64,000 nucleotides of DNA from Leptasterias polaris (taxonomy: Eukaryota; Echinodermata; Asteroidea; Forcipulatida; Asteriidae). Within the stretch, counting starts at the first letter, position 1, and every line of letters starts with the position of its first letter. The stretch lies in contig JAZGTN010000120.1 in the NCBI GenBank assembly GCA_037783415.1, positions 1 through 64,000 on the forward strand. The letters run 5' to 3'. Positions 22,119 through 37,100 of the stretch are shown one piece after another. A program made the position numbers and the translations under genes. Under the pieces are notes generated by a model, which was not told the DNA's origin, did not search any database, and worked only from the letters and a program-made list of their open reading frames with translations.

Positions 22119-25100
22119 ATCACTTCCAAGTTGTTTATTTTAGCTCACCATTGCATTGTACACTACTACCATCCCAATCACTTCCTTCATAAAGTTGTTC
22201 ATTTTAGCTTACCATTGCACTGTACACTACTACCATCCCAATCACTTCCTTCATAAAGTTGTTCATTTTAGCTTACCATTGCACTGTACACTACTACCAT
22301 CCCAATCACTTCCTTCATAAAGTTGTTCATTTTAGCTTACCATTGCACTGTACACTACTACCATCCCAATCACTTCCTTCATAAAGTTGTTCATTTTAGC
22401 TTACCATTGCACTGTACACTACTACCATCCCAATCACTTCCTTCATAAAGTTGTTCATTTTAGCTTACCATTGCACTGTACACTACTACCATCCCAATCA
22501 CTTCCTTCATAAAGTTGTTCATTTTAGCTTACCATTGCACTGTACACTACTACCATCCCAATCACTTCCTTCATAAAGTTGTTCATTTTAGCTCACCATT
22601 GCATTGTACACTACTACCATCCCAATCACTTCCTTCATAAAGTTGTTCATTTTAGCTTACCATTGCACTGTACACTACTACCATCCCAATCACTTCCTTC
22701 ATAAAGTTGTTCATTTTAGCTCACCATTGCGTTGTACACTACTACCATCCCAATCACTTCCTTCATAAAGTTGTTCATTTTAGCTCACCATTGCATTGTA
22801 CACTACTACCATCCCAATCACTTCCTTCATAAAGTTGTTTATTTTAGCTTACCATTGCACTGTACACTACTACCATCCCAATCACTTCCTTCATAAAGTT
22901 GTTTATTTTAGCTTACCATTGCACTGTACACTACTACCATCCCAATCACTTCCTTCATAAAGTTGTTTATTTTAGCTTACCATTGCACTGTACACTACTA
23001 CCATCCCAATCACTTCCTTCATAAAGTTGTTTATTTTAGCTTACCATTGCACTGTACACTACTACCATCCCAATCACTTCCTTCATAAAGTTGTTTATTT
23101 TAGCTTACCATTGCATTGTACACTACTACCATCCCAATCACTTCCTTCATAAAGTTGTTCATTTTAGCTTACCATTGCATTGTACACTACTACCATCCCA
23201 ATCACTTCCTTCATAAAGTTGTTCATTTTAGCTCACCATTGCATTGTACACTACTACCATCCCAATCACTTCCTTCATAAAGTTGTTCATTTTAGCTTAC
23301 CATTGCACTGTACACTACTACCATCCCAATCACTTCCTTCATGAAGTTGTTCATTTTAGCTTACCATTGCTTTGTACACTACTACCATCCCAATCACTTC
23401 CTTCATAAAGTTGTTCATTTTAGCTCACCATTGCACTGTACACTACTACCATCCCAATCACTTCCTTCATAAAGTTGTTCATTTTAGCTCACCATTGCAT
23501 TGTACACTACTACCATCCCAATCACTTCCTTCATAAAGTTGTTCATTTTAGCTCACCATTGCATTGTACACTACTACCATCCCAATCACTTCCTTCATAA
23601 AGTTGTTCATTTTAGCTTACCATTGCACTGTACACTACTACCATCCCAATCACTTCCTTCATGAAGTTGTTCATTTTAGCTTACCATTGCTTTGTACACT
23701 ACTACCATCCCAATCACTTCCTTCATAAAGTTGTTCATTTTAGCTCACCATTGCACTGTACACTACTACCATCCCAATCACTTCCTTCATAACGTTGTTC
23801 ATTTTAGCTCACCATTGCTTTGTACACTACTACCATCCCAATCACTTCCTTCATAAAGTTGTTCATTTTAGCTCACCATTGCACTGTACACTACTACCAT
23901 CCCAATCACTTCCTTCATAAAGTTGTTCATTTTAGCTCACCATTGCATTGTACACTACTACCATCCCAATCACTTCCTTCATAAAGTTGTTCATTTTAGC
24001 TCACCATTGCATTGTACACTACTACCATCCCAATCACTTCCTTCATAAAGTTGTTCATTTTAGCTTACCATTGCACTGTACACTACTACCATCCCAATCA
24101 CTTCCTTCATAAAGTTGTTCATTTTAGCTTACCATTGCACTGTACACTACTACCATCCCAATCACTTCCTTCATAAAGTTGTTCATTTTAGCTCACCATT
24201 GCGTTGTACACTACTACCATCCCAATCACTTCCTTCATAAAGTTGTTCATTTTAGCTCACCATTGCATTGTACACTACTACCATCCCAATCACTTCCTTC
24301 ATAAAGTTGTTTATTTTAGCTTACCATTGCACTGTACACTACTACCATCCCAATCACTTCCTTCATAAAGTTGTTTATTTTAGCTTACCATTGCACTGTA
24401 CACTACTACCATCCCAATCACTTCCTTCATAAAGTTGTTTATTTTAGCTTACCATTGCACTGTACACTACTACCATCCCAATCACTTCCTTCATAAAGTT
24501 GTTTATTTTAGCTTACCATTGCACTGTACACTACTACCATCCCAATCACTTCCTTCATAAAGTTGTTTATTTTAGCTTACCATTGCATTGTACACTACTA
24601 CCATCCCAATCACTTCCTTCATAAAGTTGTTCATTTTAGCTTACCATTGCATTGTACACTACTACCATCCCAATCACTTCCTTCATAAAGTTGTTCATTT
24701 TAGCTCACCATTGCATTGTACACTACTACCATCCCAATCACTTCCTTCATAAAGTTGTTCATTTTAGCTTACCATTGCACTGTACACTACTACCATCCCA
24801 ATCACTTCCTTCATGAAGTTGTTCATTTTAGCTTACCATTGCTTTGTACACTACTACCATCCCAATCACTTCCTTCATAAAGTTGTTCATTTTAGCTCAC
24901 CATTGCACTGTACACTACTACCATCCCAATCACTTCCTTCATAAAGTTGTTCATTTTAGCTCACCATTGCATTGTACACTACTACCATCCCAATCACTTC
25001 CTTCATAAAGTTGTTCATTTTAGCTCACCATTGCATTGTACACTACTACCATCCCAATCACTTCCTTCATAAAGTTGTTCATTTTAGCTTACCATTGCAC

Positions 25101-28100
25101 TGTACACTACTACCATCCCAATCACTTCCTTCATGAAGTTGTTCATTTTAGCTTACCATTGCTTTGTACACTACTACCATCCCAATCACTTCCTTCATAA
25201 AGTTGTTCATTTTAGCTCACCATTGCACTGTACACTACTACCATCCCAATCACTTCCTTCATAAAGTTGTTCATTTTAGCTCACCATTGCTTTGTACACT
25301 ACTACCATCCCAATCACTTCCTTCATAAAGTTGTTCATTTTAGCTCACCATTGCACTGTACACTACTACCATCCCAATCACTTCCTTCATAAAGTTGTTC
25401 ATTTTAGCTCACCATTGCATTGTACACTACTACCATCCCAATCACTTCCTTCATAAAGTTGTTCATTTTAGCTCACCATTGCATTGTACACTACTACCAT
25501 CCCAATCACTTCCTTCATAAAGTTGTTCATTTTAGCTTACCATTGCACTGTACACTACTACCATCCCAATCACTTCCTTCATAAAGTTGTTCATTTTAGC
25601 TTACCATTGCACTGTACACTACTACCATCCCAATCACTTCCTTCATAAAGTTGTTCATTTTAGCTCACCATTGCATTGTACACTACTACCATCCCAATCA
25701 CTTCCTTCATAAAGTTGTTCATTTTAGCTTACCATTGCACTGTACACTACCACCATCCCAATCACTTCCTTCATAAAGTTGTTTATTTTAGCTTACCATT
25801 GCATTGTACACTACTACCATCCCAATCACTTCCTTCATAAAGTTGTTCATTTTAGCTTACCATTGCATTGTACACTACTACCATCCCAATCACTTCCTTC
25901 ATAAAGTTGTTCATTTTAGCTCACCATTGCATTGTACACTACTACCATCCCAATCACTTCCTTCATAAAGTTGTTCATTTTAGCTTACCATTGCACTGTA
26001 CACTACTACCATCCCAATCACTTCCTTCATGAAGTTGTTCATTTTAGCTTACCATTGCTTTGTACACTACTACCATCCCAATCACTTCCTTCATAAAGTT
26101 GTTCATTTTAGCTCACCATTGCACTGTACACTACTACCATCCCAATCACTTCCTTCATAAAGTTGTTCATTTTAGCTCACCATTGCATTGTACACTACTA
26201 CCATCCCAATCACTTCCTTCATAAAGTTGTTCATTTTAGCTCACCATTGCATTGTACACTACTACCATCCCAATCACTTCCTTCATAAAGTTGTTCATTT
26301 TAGCTTACCATTGCACTGTACACTACTACCATCCCAATCACTTCCTTCATAAAGTTGTTCATTTTAGCTTACCATTGCATTGTACACTACTACCATCCCA
26401 ATCACTTCCTTCATAAAGTTGTTCATTTTAGCTTACCATTGCACTGTACACTACTACCATCCCAATCACTTCCTTCATAAAGTTGTTTATTTTAGCTTAC
26501 CATTGCGTTGTACACTACTACCATCCCAATCACTTCCTTCAAAAAGTTGTTCATTTTAGCTTACCATTGCATTGTACACTACTACCATCCCAATCACTTC
26601 CTTCACAAAGTTGTTCATTTTAGCTTACCATTGCACTGTACACTACTACCATCCCAATCACTTCCTTCATAAAGTTGTTCATTTTAGCTTACCATTGCAC
26701 TGTACACTACTACCATCCCAATCACTTCCTTCATAAAGTTGTTCATTTTAGCTTACCATTGCATTGTACACTACTACCATCCCAATCACTTCCTTCATAA
26801 AGTTGTTCATTTTAGCTTACCATTGCACTGTACACTACTACCATCCCAATCACTTCCTTCATAAAGTTGTTCATTTTAGCTTACCATTGCACTGTACACT
26901 ACTACCATCCCAATCACTTCCTTCATAAAGTTGTTCATTTTAGCTTACCATTGCACTGTACACTACTACCATCCCAATCACTTCCTTCATAAAGTTGTTT
27001 ATTTTAGCTTACCGTTGCACTGTACACTACTACCATCCCAATCACTTCCTTCATAAAGTTGTTTATTTTAGCTTACCTTTGCGTTGTACACTACTACCAT
27101 CCCAATCACTTCCTTCATAAAGTTGTTCATTTTAGCTTACCATTGCATTGTACACTACTACCATCCCAATCACTTCCTTCATAAAGTTGTTCATTTTAGC
27201 TTACCATTGCGTTGTACACTACTACCATCCCAATCACTTCCTTCATAAAGTTGTTTATTTTAGCTTACCATTGCACTGTACACTACTACCATCCCAATCA
27301 CTTCCTTCATAAAGTTGTTCATTTTAGCTTACCATTGCGTTGTACACTACTACCATCCCAATCACTTCCTTCATAAAGTTGTTCATTTTAGCTCACCATT
27401 GCACTGTACACTACTACCATCCCAATCACTTCCTTCATAAAGTTGTTCATTTTAGCTCACCATTGCATTGTACACTACTACCATCCCAATCACTTCCTTC
27501 ATAAAGTTGTTCATTTTAGCTCACCATTGCATTGTACACTACTACCATCCCAATCACTTCCTTCATAAAGTTGTTCATTTTAGCTTACCATTGCACTGTA
27601 CACTACTACCATCCCAATCACTTCCTTCATAAAGTTGTTCATTTTAGCTTACCATTGCACTGTACACTACTACCATCCCAATCACTTCCTTCATAAAGTT
27701 GTTCATTTTAGCTCACCATTGCGTTGTACACTACTACCATCCCAATCACTTCCTTCATAAAGTTGTTCATTTTAGCTCACCATTGCATTGTACACTACTA
27801 CCATCCCAATCACTTCCTTCATAAAGTTGTTTATTTTAGCTTACCATTGCATTGTACACTACTACCATCCCAATCACTTCCTTCATAAAGTTGTTCATTT
27901 TAGCTTACCATTGCACTGTACACTACTACCATCCCAATCACTTCCTTCATAAAGTTGTTCATTTTAGCTTACCATTGCACTGTACACTACTACCATCCCA
28001 ATCACTTCCTTCATAAAGTTGTTCATTTTAGCTCACCATTGCATTGTACACTACTACCATCCCAATCACTTCCTTCATAAAGTTGTTCATTTTAGCTTAC

Positions 28101-31100
28101 CATTGCACTGTACACTACTACCATCCCAATCACTTCCTTCATAAAGTTGTTTATTTTAGCTTACCATTGCATTGTACACTACTACCATCCCAATCACTTC
28201 CTTCATAAAGTTGTTCATTTTAGCTTACCATTGCATTGTACACTACTACCATCCCAATCACTTCCTTCATAAAGTTGTTCATTTTAGCTCACCATTGCAT
28301 TGTACACTACTACCATCCCAATCACTTCCTTCATAAAGTTGTTCATTTTAGCTTACCATTGCACTGTACACTACTACCATCCCAATCACTTCCTTCATGA
28401 AGTTGTTCATTTTAGCTTACCATTGCTTTGTACACTACTACCATCCCAATCACTTCCTTCATAAAGTTGTTCATTTTAGCTCACCATTGCACTGTACACT
28501 ACTACCATCCCAATCACTTCCTTCATAAAGTTGTTCATTTTAGCTCACCATTGCATTGTACACTACTACCATCCCAATCACTTCCTTCATAAAGTTGTTC
28601 ATTTTAGCTCACCATTGCATTGTACACTACTACCATCCCAATCACTTCCTTCATAAAGTTGTTCATTTTAGCTTACCATTGCACTGTACACTACTACCAT
28701 CCCAATCACTTCCTTCATAAAGTTGTTCATTTTAGCTTACCATTGCATTGTACACTACTACCATCCCAATCACTTCCTTCATAAAGTTGTTCATTTTAGC
28801 TTACCATTGCACTGTACACTACTACCATCCCAATCACTTCCTTCATAAAGTTGTTTATTTTAGCTTACCATTGCGTTGTACACTACTACCATCCCAATCA
28901 CTTCCTTCAAAAAGTTGTTCATTTTAGCTTACCATTGCATTGTACACTACTACCATCCCAATCACTTCCTTCACAAAGTTGTTCATTTTAGCTTACCATT
29001 GCACTGTACACTACTACCATCCCAATCACTTCCTTCATAAAGTTGTTCATTTTAGCTTACCATTGCACTGTACACTACTACCATCCCAATCACTTCCTTC
29101 ATAAAGTTGTTCATTTTAGCTTACCATTGCATTGTACACTACTACCATCCCAATCACTTCCTTCATAAAGTTGTTCATTTTAGCTTACCATTGCACTGTA
29201 CACTACTACCATCCCAATCACTTCCTTCATAAAGTTGTTCATTTTAGCTTACCATTGCACTGTACACTACTACCATCCCAATCACTTCCTTCATAAAGTT
29301 GTTCATTTTAGCTTACCATTGCACTGTACACTACTACCATCCCAATCACTTCCTTCATAAAGTTGTTTATTTTAGCTTACCGTTGCACTGTACACTACTA
29401 CCATCCCAATCACTTCCTTCATAAAGTTGTTTATTTTAGCTTACCTTTGCGTTGTACACTACTACCATCCCAATCACTTCCTTCATAAAGTTGTTCATTT
29501 TAGCTTACCATTGCATTGTACACTACTACCATCCCAATCACTTCCTTCATAAAGTTGTTCATTTTAGCTTACCATTGCGTTGTACACTACTACCATCCCA
29601 ATCACTTCCTTCATAAAGTTGTTTATTTTAGCTTACCATTGCACTGTACACTACTACCATCCCAATCACTTCCTTCATAAAGTTGTTCATTTTAGCTTAC
29701 CATTGCGTTGTACACTACTACCATCCCAATCACTTCCTTCATAAAGTTGTTCATTTTAGCTCACCATTGCACTGTACACTACTACCATCCCAATCACTTC
29801 CTTCATAAAGTTGTTCATTTTAGCTCACCATTGCATTGTACACTACTACCATCCCAATCACTTCCTTCATAAAGTTGTTCATTTTAGCTCACCATTGCAT
29901 TGTACACTACTACCATCCCAATCACTTCCTTCATAAAGTTGTTCATTTTAGCTTACCATTGCACTGTACACTACTACCATCCCAATCACTTCCTTCATAA
30001 AGTTGTTCATTTTAGCTTACCATTGCACTGTACACTACTACCATCCCAATCACTTCCTTCATAAAGTTGTTCATTTTAGCTCACCATTGCGTTGTACACT
30101 ACTACCATCCCAATCACTTCCTTCATAAAGTTGTTCATTTTAGCTCACCATTGCATTGTACACTACTACCATCCCAATCACTTCCTTCATAAAGTTGTTT
30201 ATTTTAGCTTACCATTGCACTGTACACTACTACCATCCCAATCACTTCCTTCATAAAGTTGTTTATTTTAGCTTACCATTGCACTGTACACTACTACCAT
30301 CCCAATCACTTCCTTCATAAAGTTGTTTATTTTAGCTTACCATTGCACTGTACACTACTACCATCCCAATCACTTCCTTCATAAAGTTGTTTATTTTAGC
30401 TTACCATTGCACTGTACACTACTACCATCCCAATCACTTCCTTCATAAAGTTGTTTATTTTAGCTTACCATTGCATTGTACACTACTACCATCCCAATCA
30501 CTTCCTTCATAAAGTTGTTCATTTTAGCTTACCATTGCATTGTACACTACTACCATCCCAATCACTTCCTTCATAAAGTTGTTCATTTTAGCTCACCATT
30601 GCATTGTACACTACTACCATCCCAATCACTTCCTTCATAAAGTTGTTCATTTTAGCTTACCATTGCACTGTACACTACTACCATCCCAATCACTTCCTTC
30701 ATGAAGTTGTTCATTTTAGCTTACCATTGCTTTGTACACTACTACCATCCCAATCACTTCCTTCATAAAGTTGTTCATTTTAGCTCACCATTGCACTGTA
30801 CACTACTACCATCCCAATCACTTCCTTCATAAAGTTGTTCATTTTAGCTCACCATTGCATTGTACACTACTACCATCCCAATCACTTCCTTCATAAAGTT
30901 GTTCATTTTAGCTCACCATTGCATTGTACACTACTACCATCCCAATCACTTCCTTCATAAAGTTGTTCATTTTAGCTTACCATTGCACTGTACACTACTA
31001 CCATCCCAATCACTTCCTTCATGAAGTTGTTCATTTTAGCTTACCATTGCTTTGTACACTACTACCATCCCAATCACTTCCTTCATAAAGTTGTTCATTT

Positions 31101-34100
31101 TAGCTCACCATTGCACTGTACACTACTACCATCCCAATCACTTCCTTCATAAAGTTGTTCATTTTAGCTCACCATTGCTTTGTACACTACTACCATCCCA
31201 ATCACTTCCTTCATAAAGTTGTTCATTTTAGCTCACCATTGCACTGTACACTACTACCATCCCAATCACTTCCTTCATAAAGTTGTTCATTTTAGCTCAC
31301 CATTGCATTGTACACTACTACCATCCCAATCACTTCCTTCATAAAGTTGTTCATTTTAGCTCACCATTGCATTGTACACTACTACCATCCCAATCACTTC
31401 CTTCATAAAGTTGTTCATTTTAGCTTACCATTGCACTGTACACTACTACCATCCCAATCACTTCCTTCATAAAGTTGTTCATTTTAGCTTACCATTGCAC
31501 TGTACACTACTACCATCCCAATCACTTCCTTCATAAAGTTGTTCATTTTAGCTCACCATTGCATTGTACACTACTACCATCCCAATCACTTCCTTCATAA
31601 AGTTGTTCATTTTAGCTTACCATTGCACTGTACACTACTACCATCCCAATCACTTCCTTCATAAAGTTGTTTATTTTAGCTTACCATTGCATTGTACACT
31701 ACTACCATCCCAATCACTTCCTTCATAAAGTTGTTCATTTTAGCTTACCATTGCATTGTACACTACTACCATCCCAATCACTTCCTTCATAAAGTTGTTC
31801 ATTTTAGCTCACCATTGCATTGTACACTACTACCATCCCAATCACTTCCTTCATAAAGTTGTTCATTTTAGCTTACCATTGCACTGTACACTACTACCAT
31901 CCCAATCACTTCCTTCATGAAGTTGTTCATTTTAGCTTACCATTGCTTTGTACACTACTACCATCCCAATCACTTCCTTCATAAAGTTGTTCATTTTAGC
32001 TCACCATTGCACTGTACACTACTACCATCCCAATCACTTCCTTCATAAAGTTGTTCATTTTAGCTCACCATTGCATTGTACACTACTACCATCCCAATCA
32101 CTTCCTTCATAAAGTTGTTCATTTTAGCTCACCATTGCATTGTACACTACTACCATCCCAATCACTTCCTTCATAAAGTTGTTCATTTTAGCTTACCATT
32201 GCACTGTACACTACTACCATCCCAATCACTTCCTTCATAAAGTTGTTCATTTTAGCTTACCATTGCATTGTACACTACTACCATCCCAATCACTTCCTTC
32301 ATAAAGTTGTTCATTTTAGCTTACCATTGCACTGTACACTACTACCATCCCAATCACTTCCTTCATAAAGTTGTTTATTTTAGCTTACCATTGCGTTGTA
32401 CACTACTACCATCCCAATCACTTCCTTCATAAAGTTGTTCATTTTAGCTTACCATTGCATTGTACACTACTACCATCCCAATCACTTCCTTCACAAAGTT
32501 GTTCATTTTAGCTTACCATTGCACTGTACACTACTACCATCCCAATCACTTCCTTCATAAAGTTGTTCATTTTAGCTTACCATTGCACTGTACACTACTA
32601 CCATCCCAATCACTTCCTTCATAAAGTTGTTCATTTTAGCTTACCATTGCATTGTACACTACTACCATCCCAATCACTTCCTTCATAAAGTTGTTCATTT
32701 TAGCTTACCATTGCACTGTACACTACTACCATCCCAATCACTTCCTTCATAAAGTTGTTCATTTTAGCTTACCATTGCACTGTACACTACTACCATCCCA
32801 ATCACTTCCTTCATAAAGTTGTTCATTTTAGCTTACCATTGCACTGTACACTACTACCATCCCAATCACTTCCTTCATAAAGTTGTTTATTTTAGCTTAC
32901 CGTTGCACTGTACACTACTACCATCCCAATCACTTCCTTCATAAAGTTGTTTATTTTAGCTTACCTTTGCGTTGTACACTACTACCATCCCAATCACTTC
33001 CTTCATAAAGTTGTTCATTTTAGCTTACCATTGCATTGTACACTACTACCATCCCAATCACTTCCTTCATAAAGTTGTTCATTTTAGCTTACCATTGCGT
33101 TGTACACTACTACCATCCCAATCACTTCCTTCATAAAGTTGTTTATTTTAGCTTACCATTGCACTGTACACTACTACCATCCCAATCACTTCCTTCATAA
33201 AGTTGTTCATTTTAGCTTACCATTGCGTTGTACACTACTACCATCCCAATCACTTCCTTCATAAAGTTGTTCATTTTAGCTCACCATTGCACTGTACACT
33301 ACTACCATCCCAATCACTTCCTTCATAAAGTTGTTCATTTTAGCTCACCATTGCATTGTACACTACTACCATCCCAATCACTTCCTTCATAAAGTTGTTT
33401 ATTTTAGCTCACCATTGCATTGTACACTACTACCATCCCAATCACTTCCTTCATAAAGTTGTTTATTTTAGCTTACCATTGCGTTGTACACTACTACCAT
33501 CCCAATCACTTCCTTCATAAAGTTGTTCATTTTAGCTTACCATTGCGTTGTACACTACTACCATCCCAATCACTTCCTTCATAAAGTTGTTCATTTTAGC
33601 TTACCATTGCACTGTACACTACTACCATCCCAATCACTTCCTTCATAAAGTTGTTCATTTTAGCTCACCATTGCATTGTACACTACTACCATCCCAATCA
33701 CTTCCTTCATAAAGTTGTTCATTTTAGCTTACCATTGCACTGTACACTACTACCATCCCAATCACTTCCTTCATGAAGTTGTTCATTTTAGCTTACCATT
33801 GCTTTGTACACTACTACCATCCCAATCACTTCCTTCATAAAGTTGTTCATTTTAGCTCACCATTGCACTGTACACTACTACCATCCCAATCACTTCCTTC
33901 ATAAAGTTGTTCATTTTAGCTCACCATTGCATTGTACACTACTACCATCCCAATCACTTCCTTCATAAAGTTGTTCATTTTAGCTCACCATTGCATTGTA
34001 CACTACTACCATCCCAATCACTTCCTTCATAAAGTTGTTCATTTTAGCTTACCATTGCACTGTACACTACTACCATCCCAATCACTTCCTTCATAAAGTT

Positions 34101-37100
34101 GTTCATTTTAGCTTACCATTGCACTGTACACTACTACCATCCCAATCACTTCCTTCATAAAGTTGTTCATTTTAGCTCACCATTGCATTGTACACTACTA
34201 CCATCCCAATCACTTCCTTCATAAAGTTGTTCATTTTAGCTCACCATTGCATTGTACACTACTACCATCCCAATCACTTCCTTCATAAAGTTGTTCATTT
34301 TAGCTTACCATTGCACTGTACACTACTACCATCCCAATCACTTCCTTCATGAAGTTGTTCATTTTAGCTTACCATTGCTTTGTACACTACTACCATCCCA
34401 ATCACTTCCTTCATAAAGTTGTTCATTTTAGCTTACCATTGCACTGTACACTACTACCATCCCAATCACTTCCTTCATAAAGTTGTTCATTTTAGCTTAC
34501 CATTGCATTGTACACTACTACCATCCCAATCACTTCCTTCATAAAGTTGTTCATTTTAGCTTACCATTGCACTGTACACTACTACCATCCCAATCACTTC
34601 CTTCATAAAGTTGTTCATTTTAGCTTACCATTGCACTGTACACTACTACCATCCCAATCACTTCCTTCATAAAGTTGTTCATTTTAGCTTACCATTGCAC
34701 TGTACACTACTACCATCCCAATCACTTCCTTCATAAAGTTGTTCATTTTAGCTCACCATTGCATTGTACACTACTACCATCCCAATCACTTCCTTCATAA
34801 AGTTGTTCATTTTAGCTTACCATTGCACTGTACACTACTACCATCCCAATCACTTCCTTCATAAAGTTGTTCATTTTAGCTTACCATTGCATTGTACACT
34901 ACTACCATCCCAATCACTTCCTTCATAAAGTTGTTTATTTTAGCTTACCATTGCACTGTACACTACTACCATCCCAATCACTTCCTTCATAAAGTTGTTT
35001 ATTTTAGCTTACCATTGCACTGTACACTACTACCATCCCAATCACTTCCTTCATAAAGTTGTTTATTTTAGCTTACCATTGCACTGTACACTACTACCAT
35101 CCCAATCACTTCCTTCATAAAGTTGTTTATTTTAGCTTACCATTGCATTGTACACTACTACCATCCCAATCACTTCCTTCATAAAGTTGTTCATTTTAGC
35201 TTACCATTGCATTGTACACTACTACCATCCCAATCACTTCCTTCATAAAGTTGTTCATTTTAGCTCACCATTGCATTGTACACTACTACCATCCCAATCA
35301 CTTCCTTCATAAAGTTGTTCATTTTAGCTTACCATTGCACTGTACACTACTACCATCCCAATCACTTCCTTCATGAAGTTGTTCATTTTAGCTTACCATT
35401 GCTTTGTACACTACTACCATCCCAATCACTTCCTTCATAAAGTTGTTCATTTTAGCTCACCATTGCACTGTACACTACTACCATCCCAATCACTTCCTTC
35501 ATAAAGTTGTTCATTTTAGCTCACCATTGCATTGTACACTACTACCATCCCAATCACTTCCTTCATAAAGTTGTTCATTTTAGCTCACCATTGCATTGTA
35601 CACTACTACCATCCCAATCACTTCCTTCATAAAGTTGTTCATTTTAGCTTACCATTGCACTGTACACTACTACCATCCCAATCACTTCCTTCATAAAGTT
35701 GTTCATTTTAGCTTACCATTGCATTGTACACTACTACCATCCCAATCACTTCCTTCATAAAGTTGTTCATTTTAGCTTACCATTGCACTGTACACTACTA
35801 CCATCCCAATCACTTCCTTCATAAAGTTGTTTATTTTAGCTTACCATTGCGTTGTACACTACTACCATCCCAATCACTTCCTTCATAAAGTTGTTCATTT
35901 TAGCTTACCATTGCATTGTACACTACTACCATCCCAATCACTTCCTTCACAAAGTTGTTCATTTTAGCTTACCATTGCACTGTACACTACTACCATCCCA
36001 ATCACTTCCTTCATAAAGTTGTTCATTTTAGCTTACCATTGCACTGTACACTACTACCATCCCAATCACTTCCTTCATAAAGTTGTTCATTTTAGCTTAC
36101 CATTGCATTGTACACTACTACCATCCCAATCACTTCCTTCATAAAGTTGTTCATTTTAGCTTACCATTGCACTGTACACTACTACCATCCCAATCACTTC
36201 CTTCATAAAGTTGTTCATTTTAGCTTACCATTGCACTGTACACTACTACCATCCCAATCACTTCCTTCATAAAGTTGTTCATTTTAGCTTACCATTGCAC
36301 TGTACACTACTACCATCCCAATCACTTCCTTCATAAAGTTGTTTATTTTAGCTTACCGTTGCACTGTACACTACTACCATCCCAATCACTTCCTTCATAA
36401 AGTTGTTTATTTTAGCTTACCTTTGCGTTGTACACTACTACCATCCCAATCACTTCCTTCATAAAGTTGTTCATTTTAGCTTACCATTGCATTGTACACT
36501 ACTACCATCCCAATCACTTCCTTCATAAAGTTGTTCATTTTAGCTTACCATTGCGATGTACACTACTACCATCCCAATCACTTCCTTCATAAAGTTGTTT
36601 ATTTTAGCTTACCATTGCACTGTACACTACTACCATCCCAATCACTTCCTTCATAAAGTTGTTCATTTTAGCTTACCATTGCGTTGTACACTACTACCAT
36701 CCCAATCACTTCCTTCATAAAGTTGTTCATTTTAGCTCACCATTGCACTGTACACTACTACCATCCCAATCACTTCCTTCATAAAGTTGTTCATTTTAGC
36801 TCACCATTGCATTGTACACTACTACCATCCCAATCACTTCCTTCATAAAGTTGTTTATTTTAGCTCACCATTGCATTGTACACTACTACCATCCCAATCA
36901 CTTCCTTCAAAAAGTTGTTTATTTTAGCTTACCATTGCGTTGTACACTACTACCATCCCAATCACTTCTTTCATAAAGTTGTTCATTTTAGCTTACCATT
37001 GCGTTGTACACTACTACCATCCCAATCACTTCCTTCATAAAGTTGTTCATTTTAGCTTACCATTGCACTGTACACTACTACCATCCCAATCACTTCCTTC

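Noticed and set aside
22056..22256. Plus-strand frames at the ends of satellite B (also 56716-56968)
   Set aside because: They run antisense to the donor units and consist of translated repeat; no independent evidence.
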